A stretch of DNA of 8,236 bases from an uncultured Oscillospiraceae bacterium (GCA_944387745.1 CALXGD010000176.1:1-8236), one strand, 5' to 3'. Counted from the first letter of the stretch, positions 1 through 6,119 are shown. Made by a program: numbers and translations. The notes: a model not told the origin generated them from the sequence alone.

Positions 1-502
1 CCAGGGCGGAGGTGGGCTCGTCAAAGAGCATCACCTTGGGCCGCATGGCCAGGGCCCGGACGATGGCGATGCGCTGCTTCTGGCCGCCGGAGAGCTGGGC
101 GGGGTAGGCGTCCGCCTTGTCCTCCAGACCCACCCGCTTGAGCAGGGCGGTGGCAGGGTCGTCGGGCTCCGCCTGCCCCATGAGCTTGGTGCGCACCGGG
201 GCCAGAGTGATGTTCTTCCGGATGGTCATGTTGGGGAACAGGTTGAAGTGCTGGAACACCATGCCCATCTGCTGCCGGACCTTGTCGATGTCTGTCTTTG
301 GGTCGGTGATCTCCGTGCCCTCGAAGGTGATAGACCCGGCAGTGGGGGTCTCCAGCAGATTCAGGCACCGGAGAAAGGTGCTCTTGCCAGAGCCGGAGGG
401 GCCGATAATGACCACCTTCTCTCCGGGGTAGATGTGCTCGGAGATGTTGTCCAGCACCAGGTGGTCGCCGAAGGATTTGGACAGGTTTTTAACGTCGATC
501 AC
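1..502 (-). CDS. Polar amino-acid ABC transporter, ATP-binding protein (3' end outside window)
   Basis: This is the ATPase subunit of a polar amino-acid importer of the GlnQ/HisP/ArtP type; it would bind the inner face of the permease and power uptake. The 167 visible residues carry Walker A GPSGSGKS (34-41), the Q-loop glutamine in MVFQHFNLF (Gln84), the signature LSGGQKQR (137-144) and Walker B VMLFDEP (157-163). The window ends just after DEPTSAL, so the H-loop and C-terminus (usually to about 240-250 aa) are not visible. I chose the GTG at 502 because AAAGGAGG lies about 10 nt upstream and the protein then begins with the usual I-D-V-K-N-L. The start overlaps the end of the permease gene by 14 nt, which implies translational coupling. 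The family is certain. The substrate cannot be read from this subunit; arginine is suggested only by the operator-like sites upstream of the operon. Confidence 0.95.
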   Translation of the reverse strand, partial: MIDVKNLSKSFGDHLVLDNISEHIYPGEKVVIIGPSGSGKSTFLRCLNLLETPTAGSITFEGTEITDPKTDIDKVRQQMGMVFQHFNLFPNMTIRKNITLAPVRTKLMGQAEPDDPATALLKRVGLEDKADAYPAQLSGGQKQRIAIVRALAMRPKVMLFDEPTSAL

Positions 503-1250
503 TTTGACGCAGCCTCCTTTCCAGTTTACCCTGTGCCCAGGTCAGGATGATGACCACCACCAGATACATAATGGCGATCCCAATGTAGGGGGGCATGTAG
601 TCAAAGGTGTTTCCGGCGATCCGGGAGGCCCGGTAGGTCAGTTCCGTCAGGCCGATGGTGTTCACCAGGGAGGTGTCCTTGAACAGGGTGATGAACTCGT
701 TGCCCAGAGAGGGCAGAATGTTCTTAAACGCCTGGGGGATGACAATGAAGCGCATAGTGTCCAGATAGCCCAGACCCAGGGAGCGGCCCGCCTCACTCTG
801 ACCGATGTCCACGCTCATCAGGCCGCCCCGGACGATCTCCGCCACGTAGGCCCCGGAGTTGATGCCCAGGGCCACCATGCCCACCATAAACTTGTTTCGG
901 CTGGAGGCGAAGATAACAAAGCCCCAGATCAGAATCTGTACCATCATGGGGGTGCCCCGGATGACGGTGGTGTAGATCTTGCAGATCCCGTTCAGAATTC
1001 CCAGGAAAATGCTTTTCCGGCGGCCGGGCCTCTGCTGGTCGTGGGCGGTGCGGATCACCGCCACCGTTACCCCCAATACCACGCCGGCAATCAGCGCCAC
1101 CACCGTCAGCTCCAGGGTGGTGAGCAGGCCGTCCAGATACAGCTTCCAGCGGTCGCCCTCAATGAAGGCCTTGTGGAGGCGGGGGAGCAGTGCGATAAAC
1201 CACTCCACGATCGGCAGGCTGTAAAACCATTCAGTCAGCGTTTGGAGCAT
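489..1250 (-). CDS. Polar amino-acid ABC transporter, permease protein
   Basis: This is an integral-membrane subunit of the HisM/GlnP family (253 aa, a normal length) that would form the transport channel as a dimer. After a short N-terminal segment with a hydrophobic stretch there is a strong membrane segment near residues 45-67, then the family motif RGTPMMVQ (98-105) and further membrane segments. The cytoplasmic EAA loop starts at Glu153 (EAGRSLGLGY) and continues through IPQAFKNILPSLGNEF; it is where the ATPase docks. A final membrane segment lies near 222-239. Reading can start farther upstream at 1316, but that would run through the intercistronic hairpin and add a Pro/Gly-rich tail. 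The ATG at 1250 has AAGGAGG 7 nt upstream and is the better start. Only one permease gene is visible, so a homodimer is likely. Confidence 0.95.
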   Translation of the reverse strand: MLQTLTEWFYSLPIVEWFIALLPRLHKAFIEGDRWKLYLDGLLTTLELTVVALIAGVVLGVTVAVIRTAHDQQRPGRRKSIFLGILNGICKIYTTVIRGTPMMVQILIWGFVIFASSRNKFMVGMVALGINSGAYVAEIVRGGLMSVDIGQSEAGRSLGLGYLDTMRFIVIPQAFKNILPSLGNEFITLFKDTSLVNTIGLTELTYRASRIAGNTFDYMPPYIGIAIMYLVVVIILTWAQGKLERRLRQSDRR

Positions 1251-1275
1251 CAAGGCCCCTCCTTCCTTTCTGGCG

Positions 1276-1303
1276 AAAAAGGGCGGCCCTGGCGGGCCGC
1301 CCC
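1276..1303 (-). terminator. Intercistronic terminator/attenuator hairpin between binding protein and permease
   Basis: A perfect 9-bp GC stem (GGGCGGCCC / GGGCCGCCC, 1281-1289 and 1294-1302) has a 4-nt loop. In the minus-strand transcript it is followed by five U residues (1280-1276). It sits in the 67-nt gap after the binding-protein stop and before the permease ribosome binding site. The form is that of a Rho-independent terminator, but the short U tract and the operon layout suggest partial termination. It may also protect the 3' end of the binding-protein message. Both would raise binding protein above the membrane subunits, which is common for such importers. Confidence 0.75.
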
Positions 1304-1317
1304 GTTCCTCCGTCAAA

Positions 1318-2214
1318 TCATTCGGCGGTGATGTACTTGTCCACGATGGACTGGAAGGTCCCGTCGGCCTTCAGCTCGTCCATAACGGCGTTGATGGCGT
1401 TGAGCAGGTCGGTGTTGCCCTTGGCCACACCGATGGCATAGTCCTCCTCCACCCAGGGGGTGTCCAGGATCTTCAGGCCCTCGTTGGCCTCCACATAGGC
1501 CTTGGCGGGCTCATTGTCGATGATAACCGCGTCGATCTGGCCGTTCACCAGGGCCATAACAGCCAGGGAACCGTTCTCATAGGCGGTGACGTGGTCCTCG
1601 CCGTAGCCGTCCTCTTCCACGGGGGCGGAGGCGTAAATGTAGCCGGTGGTGGCGGCCTGGCAGCCGATCATCTCGGCGTTGGCCAGATCATCGATGGTCT
1701 GGATGGGGGAGTCCTCCTTGACGATGACCACCTGTACGCCGGTGGCGTAGCTCTCGGAGAAGTCCATGAGCGCCAGGCGGTCCTCTGTCACGCTGATGCC
1801 GGCCATGGCGATGTCGCTCTGGCCCTGCTGCACGGCGGTGAGGGCGGCGTCAAAGCCCATGTCGTCTACCACCAGCTCTAGGCCCAGCTTCTCGGCGATG
1901 GCGCCGGCCACTTCCACGTCGATCCCCTCGAAGCCGCCGTCGTCGGTGGTCATCTCATAGGGAGGGAAGAAGGCGTTGGTGGACATGTGGAGCTTGCCCT
2001 CATCCACCACGGTGAAGTCGCCGTAATCGGAGGAGACGGCAAAACCGGAGGTCTCGCCGCCGGTAGAGGTGTCGGGGGTGGAGGTGGAGGCGTCGGCCTG
2101 GGAGGCGTCCGCACCGGAGCCGGAGGTGGAGTCAGCGGAGCTGTCGCCTCCACAGGCGGCCAGAGACAGGGCCATGGTCAGGGACAGACCCAGAGCAAGA
2201 AGTTTTTTTGTCAT
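1318..2214 (-). CDS. Amino-acid ABC transporter substrate-binding lipoprotein (family 3)
   Basis: This is the extracellular binding lipoprotein of the importer (298 aa). Residues 1-20 form a signal peptide (K3-K4, then a hydrophobic core) ending in the lipobox LAAC, with Cys21 as the lipidated residue. Residues 22-58 are a low-complexity Ser/Ala/Asp/Gly/Thr linker that spaces the domain from the membrane. The binding domain starts near residue 65 with the ligand-pocket motif FFPPYEM (82-88), then FEGIDVEVA (95-103), Arg146 in EDRLALMDFS, which by family analogy binds the ligand alpha-carboxylate, and Asp233 in AVIIDNEPA, which by analogy binds the alpha-amino group. The start is supported by an AAGGAG about 11 nt upstream. 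The gene is first in the operon, behind the promoter at 2365-2394. The fold and a polar amino-acid ligand are secure; arginine is only an inference from regulation, and glutamine, histidine or cystine are not excluded. Confidence 0.95.
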   Translation of the reverse strand: MTKKLLALGLSLTMALSLAACGGDSSADSTSGSGADASQADASTSTPDTSTGGETSGFAVSSDYGDFTVVDEGKLHMSTNAFFPPYEMTTDDGGFEGIDVEVAGAIAEKLGLELVVDDMGFDAALTAVQQGQSDIAMAGISVTEDRLALMDFSESYATGVQVVIVKEDSPIQTIDDLANAEMIGCQAATTGYIYASAPVEEDGYGEDHVTAYENGSLAVMALVNGQIDAVIIDNEPAKAYVEANEGLKILDTPWVEEDYAIGVAKGNTDLLNAINAVMDELKADGTFQSIVDKYITAE

Positions 2215-2357
2215 TTCGTTTCAATCTCCTTTTTCAATCGTTCCGATTGTTTGCCAGTTCTCGCTCCACTGGGAGGGAGGGGGAGGGCCGGGAAAATAGC
2301 TCCCGGAAACGGAAAAATCGGAACTTTCTGTCCGGCCCGAAACCGGTCCGAACGAGC
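2215..2357 (-). promoter_or_regulatory. 5' leader of the amino-acid transporter mRNA with three small hairpins
   Basis: If transcription starts about 7 nt after the -10 box, the leader is about 140 nt. In transcript order it could form three short stems: 6 bp (2288-2293 with 2301-2306, CCGGGA/TCCCGG), 5 bp (2254-2258 with 2268-2272) and 6 bp (CAATCG-N3-CGATTG, 2235-2249). The last ends a few bases before the Shine-Dalgarno sequence, so it could affect initiation or be a DNA operator. I see no T-box core, lysine-riboswitch-sized element or intrinsic terminator here. It is a leader without a recognised riboswitch class. Confidence 0.4.
2271..2292 (+). other. G-quadruplex-type motif in the transporter leader region
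   Basis: Five G-runs lie close together on the plus strand: GGG, GGG, GGGGG, GGG and GGG. The first four are separated by single A residues and the last by CC. This fits the strict four-run quadruplex rule with one-base loops, the type known to be most stable. The plus strand is the template for the amino-acid transporter operon, so the mRNA itself carries the C-rich complement. Folding would therefore act on the DNA during transcription or replication rather than in the RNA. Confidence 0.6.
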
Positions 2358-2364
2358 TGACAAC

Positions 2365-2394
2365 AGTATACGCCAGGAAAATATTCATTGTCAA
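2365..2394 (-). promoter_or_regulatory. Vegetative (sigma-A type) promoter of the amino-acid transporter operon
   Basis: On the minus strand the sequence reads TTGACA (2394-2389), an 18-bp spacer, then TATACT (2370-2365). The -35 box matches consensus 6/6 and the -10 box 5/6. It lies about 150 bp upstream of the binding-protein start, which implies a long leader. Two ARG-box-like sites overlap the -35 box and spacer, so this strong promoter is probably repressed under some conditions. Confidence 0.85.
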
Positions 2395-2410
2395 TAGATA
2401 AATATTCGAA
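2372..2410 (-). promoter_or_regulatory. Tandem ARG-box-like operator (candidate ArgR/AhrC site)
   Basis: Two 18-bp elements (2410-2393 and 2389-2372, read on the minus strand) are separated by exactly 3 bp. The upstream one reads TTCGAATATTTATCTATT and departs from the ARG-box pattern WNTGAATWWWWATTCANW at three positions. The downstream one has a perfect left half (TGAATATTT) but a poor right half. The 18+3+18 layout is the classic ArgR hexamer arrangement, and the pair covers the -35 box. The shared core AAATATTC recurs at a 21-bp interval (2379 and 2400 on the plus strand). AT-rich sequence can imitate these boxes, so this is a suggestion. Confidence 0.45.
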
Positions 2411-2481
2411 AAGGCCGGATCTGGACCGCTTTTTTTCGGGAAATTAGCTATAGAATTGAGATGGGATGGAAATGAGAGAAG

Positions 2482-2652
2482 ATGGGATTTTATACGGAAT
2501 TATTGAAATTTAGACGGGGAGACAGAAGAAAATCCTGCTTAGACAGCTCTGCGGAGGATATCAATGCGAGTGAATATTTGAATGTATATAATAAGCGGCG
2601 GAGCTGGTGGGGGAGCCTCCCTCTGGGAAGGGAAAAAAGCTGGAATTTCTGA
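2482..2652 (+). CDS. Doubtful small ORF (56 aa), no recognised family
   Basis: An open frame from ATG to TGA encodes a basic peptide beginning MGFYTELLKFRRGDRRK and ending with a Trp-rich segment (RRSWWGSLPLG). The upstream sequence (GAGAGAAG just before the ATG) is only a poor ribosome binding site, and the frame is closed by a stop at 2473-2475. Codon use (AGA, TTA, TTG, TAT, AAT) is unlike the GC3-rich neighbours. It could be a small foreign or decayed gene, or a chance frame in AT-rich DNA. I favour chance. Confidence 0.15.
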   Translation: MGFYTELLKFRRGDRRKSCLDSSAEDINASEYLNVYNKRRSWWGSLPLGREKSWNF

Positions 2653-2723
2653 AAAAATGGTGCAACCGCCGGCCTCAGTTTCCGTCTATTGTGTTGAAAA
2701 TGTAAAATTTAAGAAAAATTTTC

Positions 2724-2751
2724 TTGCATTTTTTTAAAAAAGAGGTATCCT
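2724..2751 (+). promoter_or_regulatory. Possible promoter of the LTA-synthase-like gene
   Basis: TTGCAT (2724-2729), a 16-bp T/A-tract spacer and TATCCT (2746-2751) give a modest match to the vegetative consensus (3/6 and 4/6). The start point would fall only about 14 nt before the ATG, just upstream of the ribosome binding site. The AT tracts before it could help polymerase binding. No better pair was found in the 350 bp upstream, so this is the best available candidate and not a firm call. Confidence 0.3.
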
Positions 2752-2771
2752 AAATAAGATTGGAGAAGGGG

Positions 2772-4616
2772 ATGAGACGAAAATTGAGACAGCTGCTCTA
2801 CGGAGACATCTTTCCCAGGCTGCTGGAGGACTGGCGGCGGCAGCCTGGCAAGTGGATGTCCCGGTTGATTTTTTTGCTGGGCCCCTGGGCCTCCTTCTGG
2901 ATGGTGGAGATCCTGAACGGAAACGACGTGTTCTCAGACCTGTACGCCTGGCAGGTTTTGATGAATCTGATCTGGTACTATATCTGGTTTGCTCTCTGCC
3001 GGCTTGTGCTGGGGCGCAGGCGGCGGGCCGCCGCCCTTGCTGCGGGAAGCTGTTTCTTGGTGGGACTGGTGAACCACTATGTCCTTCGCTTCCGGGGGAG
3101 AATCCTCTTTCCCGCGGATCTGTCCGCCTGGCGGACGGCAGCAAATGTGGCCGATGCCTTTGACTTCTCCATCGATCTGGAGATGCAGGAGGCCATGATC
3201 CTTCTGACGGCCTATTTATTCTGTGTGCTGTTCTGTGTCCCTCAGCGGCGGCGGGACAAGCTGCCCCGTCCCCTGGCGGGCGGGCTGCTGGCTGTGATTG
3301 GCGGATACTGCTTCATATTCTTCGGTACGGAGGCACTCCCCGCCCTGGGGATCTACACCCAGCAGTGGGTGACCCAGGCCAACGGCTTCCTCCTGAATTT
3401 CACGGTGGCCATGCGATACAGCTCGGTGGATAAGCCGGATGACTACAGCCATGAGCAGGTGCTGGAGCTGATGGAGGAATATCCTGGTACGGAGGGGGAC
3501 CCGGAGGCGGTCCAGCCTGTCAACCTTATTGTAATTATGAACGAGTCCTTTGCGGATATGACCATTTTTGACAGCCTGGAGGCGTCAGAGGACCCGACTC
3601 CCTTCCTCCACTCCCTGGAGGAGAACACCATCCGGGGGTGGATGTACTCCCCGGTCACTGGGGGCGGCACCGCCAGTGTGGAGTTTGAGTATCTCACCGG
3701 TTTTGCCACGGTGTTTCAGCCACCCCACACGGTGGCCTATCAGCTGTATACGGAGGAGGGCATGCCCTCCCTGGCTGCCCTGGCGGGCAGCCAGGGGTAT
3801 GAGTCTACTGCCTTTCACCCCTATCAGTCCTCTGGCTGGAACCGCCCCATTGTCTACAGCAACATGCGCTTTGACCACCAGCTCTACCAGGAGGACGTGG
3901 AGAATCCATACTTGATACGACGGTACATCTCCGACCGGTCGGACTATGAGACCCTCTATCAGATCACCGACAGGGCGCAGGGGGACAAGCAGTTTATCTT
4001 CAATGTGACGATGCAGAATCACAGCGGCTATGCCCAGGGCTGGAACAACCTGGACCGGAGCATTACCCTCTCCTACGAGCAGAAGGACGCAGACCCCACG
4101 GCGGAGCAGTACCTGTCCCTGATGCGGGAGAGTGACGATGCCCTGCGGGAGCTGATCGCCCACTACAGTGCCAGCCAGGAGCCCACCATGATCGTTCTCT
4201 TCGGAGACCACCAGCCGCCCCTGAAAAACGCCTTCTACGAGCAGCTGTATGGCAAGAAGCTTTCAGAGCGCACCACTCAGGAGCTTCTGCAGCAGTATGC
4301 CGTTCCCTTCTTCATCTGGACAAACTATGACATAGAGGAGCAAAAAGACGTGGCCATCAGCCCCAACTTTCTGGGAGTGCTCACGGCGCAGCTAGCGGGA
4401 CTGCCCCTCACGGGCTACATGAACTTTCTGGCTCAGCTCTATGAGGTCCTGCCGGTAATCACCCCGGTGGGCTTCCTCACGGCCCAGGGGGAGTTCCTGA
4501 CGGAGGAGGAGCTAGATGAGACGCAGAGGGCGTGGTTTATGACCTATGAGACGCTGAACTACTGTGGCATGGTGGACCTGTTTGACGAGGCCCGGCCCAT
4601 GTTCTGCCTGGATTAA
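2772..4616 (+). CDS. LTA synthase / phosphoglycerol transferase family membrane protein
   Basis: This is a polytopic membrane enzyme of the alkaline-phosphatase/sulfatase superfamily (LtaS, MdoB; COG1368 type), 614 aa. By family it transfers phosphoglycerol, usually from phosphatidylglycerol, to a glycolipid-anchored or glucan acceptor outside the cell. Residues 26-190 contain about five membrane segments (near 30-48, 60-80, 87-105, 139-157 and 168-187), and the catalytic domain follows from about 245. LtaS active-site counterparts are visible: Glu258 (MNESF), nucleophile Thr300 (GGGTASVEFE), Trp356 and Arg358 (GWNRP), His417 (MQNHSG), and Asp479-His480 (FGDHQPP). The enzyme should therefore be active. 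ATG 2772 is preceded by GGAG with 6-nt spacing; a TTG at 2760 is less likely. It stands alone between an AT-rich promoter region and a strong terminator, with no LTA glycolipid or flippase gene beside it. The exact polymer is therefore unknown. Confidence 0.9.
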   Translation: MRRKLRQLLYGDIFPRLLEDWRRQPGKWMSRLIFLLGPWASFWMVEILNGNDVFSDLYAWQVLMNLIWYYIWFALCRLVLGRRRRAAALAAGSCFLVGLVNHYVLRFRGRILFPADLSAWRTAANVADAFDFSIDLEMQEAMILLTAYLFCVLFCVPQRRRDKLPRPLAGGLLAVIGGYCFIFFGTEALPALGIYTQQWVTQANGFLLNFTVAMRYSSVDKPDDYSHEQVLELMEEYPGTEGDPEAVQPVNLIVIMNESFADMTIFDSLEASEDPTPFLHSLEENTIRGWMYSPVTGGGTASVEFEYLTGFATVFQPPHTVAYQLYTEEGMPSLAALAGSQGYESTAFHPYQSSGWNRPIVYSNMRFDHQLYQEDVENPYLIRRYISDRSDYETLYQITDRAQGDKQFIFNVTMQNHSGYAQGWNNLDRSITLSYEQKDADPTAEQYLSLMRESDDALRELIAHYSASQEPTMIVLFGDHQPPLKNAFYEQLYGKKLSERTTQELLQQYAVPFFIWTNYDIEEQKDVAISPNFLGVLTAQLAGLPLTGYMNFLAQLYEVLPVITPVGFLTAQGEFLTEEELDETQRAWFMTYETLNYCGMVDLFDEARPMFCLD

Positions 4617-4647
4617 AAAATGGCTGCCCGGTCGGGCAGCCATTTTT
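4615..4647. terminator. Bidirectional Rho-independent terminator between convergent genes
   Basis: A perfect 10-bp stem TGGCTGCCCG/CGGGCAGCCA (4621-4630, 4633-4642) is flanked by six A residues (4615-4620) and five T residues (4643-4647). It works in form on both strands: it ends the LTA-synthase-like transcript directly at its stop codon, and it also ends the minus-strand transcript of the Cys4 protein gene, whose stop is 7 bp away. Confidence 0.9.
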
Positions 4648-4653
4648 ATGGGG

Positions 4654-4866
4654 TCACAGATGGAAATCCTCATCCTTCAGTTTACTGAAGTCCGCCTTGG
4701 CCGGGCGGGGTGGGACCCGCTTCAGAGGGTCGTACCGGAAGGCCCGGCAGTGGGAGCCGCCGGACATGACCCCTTTTTTATCGCACACCACCTGGTCCTT
4801 GTCAAGAGGACGGCTGCGGGCACAGTAGGCACAGCGGGGTTCGATATTTTTTTGGAACAGAGACAT
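4654..4866 (-). CDS. Small four-cysteine (zinc-ribbon-like) protein of unknown function
   Basis: This is a 70-aa protein with Cys12, Cys15, Cys28 and Cys40 (C-x2-C-x12-C-x11-C), with His39 next to the last cysteine. The spacing suggests a small structural metal site, probably zinc, but nothing here proves metal binding. The second half is basic and proline-rich (YDPLKRVPPRPAK, 45-57) and ends in an acidic tail (KDEDFHL). I recall similar short uncharacterised proteins across Clostridia, especially Oscillospiraceae, with the CxxC start and the RYDPLKRVPPRP block; I do not know a function. ATG 4866 is preceded by AAAGGAGG at 7 nt, which overrides a longer reading frame from 4965. It lies 37 nt downstream of spoVV in the same direction but seems to have its own promoter at 4903-4931. 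Confidence 0.85.
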   Translation of the reverse strand: MSLFQKNIEPRCAYCARSRPLDKDQVVCDKKGVMSGGSHCRAFRYDPLKRVPPRPAKADFSKLKDEDFHL

Positions 4867-4902
4867 GGGGCGGCCTCCTTTGTAGCAATGAGCTTTTTCT
4901 CC

Positions 4903-4931
4903 ATTATACCTGGTGCGCACGAATTTTTCCA
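4903..4931 (-). promoter_or_regulatory. Internal vegetative promoter for the Cys4 protein gene
   Basis: On the minus strand TGGAAA (4931-4926, 4/6 to consensus), a 17-bp spacer and a perfect TATAAT (4908-4903) lie at the end of spoVV. The spoVV stop codon TAA (4906-4904) is part of the -10 box. Transcription would start about 30 nt before the small gene's ATG, giving a short leader that contains its AAAGGAGG. This would let the small protein be made in growing cells even when spoVV is silent. Confidence 0.5.
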
Positions 4932-6085
4932 CTGCTTTTTTTGACCACTCGGGCGGCGGCGGCAAAAAAGAGCAGCCAGACCACCCAGGCGTAGACCGTG
5001 GAGATGGTAAACGCCTGCTGAAAGTCCAGGGCGGCCAGAGCCTCGGTCTGATCCGCCAGATAGACAGAGACAGGGGCTTTCAGCGGGAGAACGGGGGCCA
5101 GAATTCCCAAGAGGGCGGCGGACAGCCCGCCGTGGAGAAGCTTTCCCACCAGATAGGTGCGCATGGACAGGCCACTGTCCCCAAGAAAGGCCAGCACCTG
5201 GCAGTGGACGGACAGGCCAGCCCACCCAAGCATAAAGGCAGCCATGGACAGCCGGCCGGAGAGAGAGCCATCGGTGAGAGATGAGACGCCGGAGGACACC
5301 TCCAGGGCGCCGGTCAGCAGCCGCTGGGCCCAGGACTGAGTGAACCCCAGTGGCCCGAACAGGAGGGAGAGGAGTCGGGACAGCCCGGTGAGAAGGCCGG
5401 TGAGACTGAGCATACGGATGGTGACGGTGAAAAACAGGATAAAAGCGCAGATATTCAGAGTGGAGGAGAGGGCTCCGGTGACTGAGCGAGTGAGGGAGAG
5501 GGGGAAGGAGGCCGTCTGAAACTGAGCCCCCTGGCCGGCGCCCCGGCGCGGCCCCTCCGCCGGGCGGTAGAAGCGAAACAGCAGTCCCACCAACAGAGAG
5601 GCGGCCACATGGACCAGGTAGAGGAGAATCCCGACGGCGCCGCTCCCAAAGACGCCGGCCCCCACCACTCCGAGGATAAAAGCGGGGCCGGAGTTGTTGC
5701 AGAAGGCCAGCAGCCGCTCCGCCTCTGTGCGGGAGCACTGGCCACTCTGGTAGAGCTGAATGGCAGTGCGGGCCCCCACCGGATAGCCCCCCACAAAGCC
5801 CAGCGCCACCGCCGAGGCGCAGGTCCCGTTTACCCGGAACAGAGGGGCCATAATGGGCTGAAACACCCGGCCCAGATACCGGGACAGGCCTAGTTCCACC
5901 ACCAGGGAGGACAGTATGAAAAAGGGAAACAGGGAGGGGATGATGACATTTCCGCACAGCTTCAGTCCATCCCGCATGGCGGACATGGCCTCCTTCGGCC
6001 ATAGGATCAGAGCCAGGGCCGCACTGAGCAGACCCAGAGCAAGGAGCAGATCTCGGCACTGCTTTTTCCCCAGCAGCCGTCCCAT
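4904..6085 (-). CDS. spoVV: Sporulation integral membrane protein YlbJ/SpoVV
   Basis: This is a polytopic membrane protein of 393 aa (the B. subtilis protein is about 408) of the YlbJ family, related to nucleoside-gate membrane proteins. In B. subtilis SpoVV (YlbJ) acts in the mother-cell-derived outer forespore membrane and is needed to move dipicolinic acid into the spore. Family features seen here are SLFPFFI (51-57), GGYPVGAR (99-106), FCNNSGPAFILG (128-139), LEVSSG (261-266) and GWAGLSVHCQV (287-297). These are set among about eight to ten hydrophobic segments arranged as two similar halves, with a basic Pro/Gly-rich loop near 171-190. ATG 6085 is preceded by GGGAGG at about 8 nt. A sigma-E-like promoter lies just upstream, matching mother-cell expression. 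It is not an SpmA/SpmB protein, which are about half this length. A different transported metabolite remains possible. Confidence 0.85.
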   Translation of the reverse strand: MGRLLGKKQCRDLLLALGLLSAALALILWPKEAMSAMRDGLKLCGNVIIPSLFPFFILSSLVVELGLSRYLGRVFQPIMAPLFRVNGTCASAVALGFVGGYPVGARTAIQLYQSGQCSRTEAERLLAFCNNSGPAFILGVVGAGVFGSGAVGILLYLVHVAASLLVGLLFRFYRPAEGPRRGAGQGAQFQTASFPLSLTRSVTGALSSTLNICAFILFFTVTIRMLSLTGLLTGLSRLLSLLFGPLGFTQSWAQRLLTGALEVSSGVSSLTDGSLSGRLSMAAFMLGWAGLSVHCQVLAFLGDSGLSMRTYLVGKLLHGGLSAALLGILAPVLPLKAPVSVYLADQTEALAALDFQQAFTISTVYAWVVWLLFFAAAARVVKKSSGKIRAHQV

Positions 6086-6119
6086 TTACTCCGCCTCCCT
6101 GATTCAACAGATTCTCTCC

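Larger units (their letters stand above)
2411..2759. other. AT-rich intergenic region upstream of the LTA-synthase-like gene
   Basis: This roughly 350-bp stretch is clearly poorer in GC than the genes around it. It holds one weak 56-codon ORF (2482-2652) and a perfect TATAAT at 2587-2592 without a good -35 partner. There is a small palindrome GGGAGCCTCCC near 2611-2621, and a 7-bp AT hairpin AAGAAAA/TTTTCTT at 2711-2725. T and A tracts follow just before the gene (2729-2741). The final A/T tracts resemble UP-element or bent-DNA sequence. I see no tRNA, recognised riboswitch or strong terminator. Confidence 0.5.

Noticed and set aside
432..1331. 299-codon plus-strand open frame opposite the permease gene
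   Set aside because: The product is rich in His, Gln, Gly and Asp with no domain. It is the antisense shadow of a GC3-rich gene; the minus-strand permease has clear family motifs.
2215..2357. T-box or lysine riboswitch in the transporter leader
   Set aside because: The leader is too short, lacks the T-box core sequence, and contains no terminator/antiterminator pair.
1987..2397. 136-codon plus-strand frame across the binding-protein linker and leader
   Set aside because: The Gly/Val-rich product comes from reading the Ser/Ala linker codons backwards. It also runs through the promoter and operator.
2411..2440. Terminator-like GC patch followed by seven T (GACCGCTTTTTTT)
   Set aside because: No stable stem with more than four consecutive pairs forms before the T run.
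2587..2592. Perfect TATAAT as a promoter for the LTA-synthase-like gene
   Set aside because: No acceptable -35 hexamer is found at 16-18 bp and no extended -10 TGn is present.
3585..4211. 208-codon minus-strand frame opposite the LTA-synthase-like gene
   Set aside because: There is no recognisable domain, and it lies opposite a well-conserved catalytic domain with intact active-site residues.
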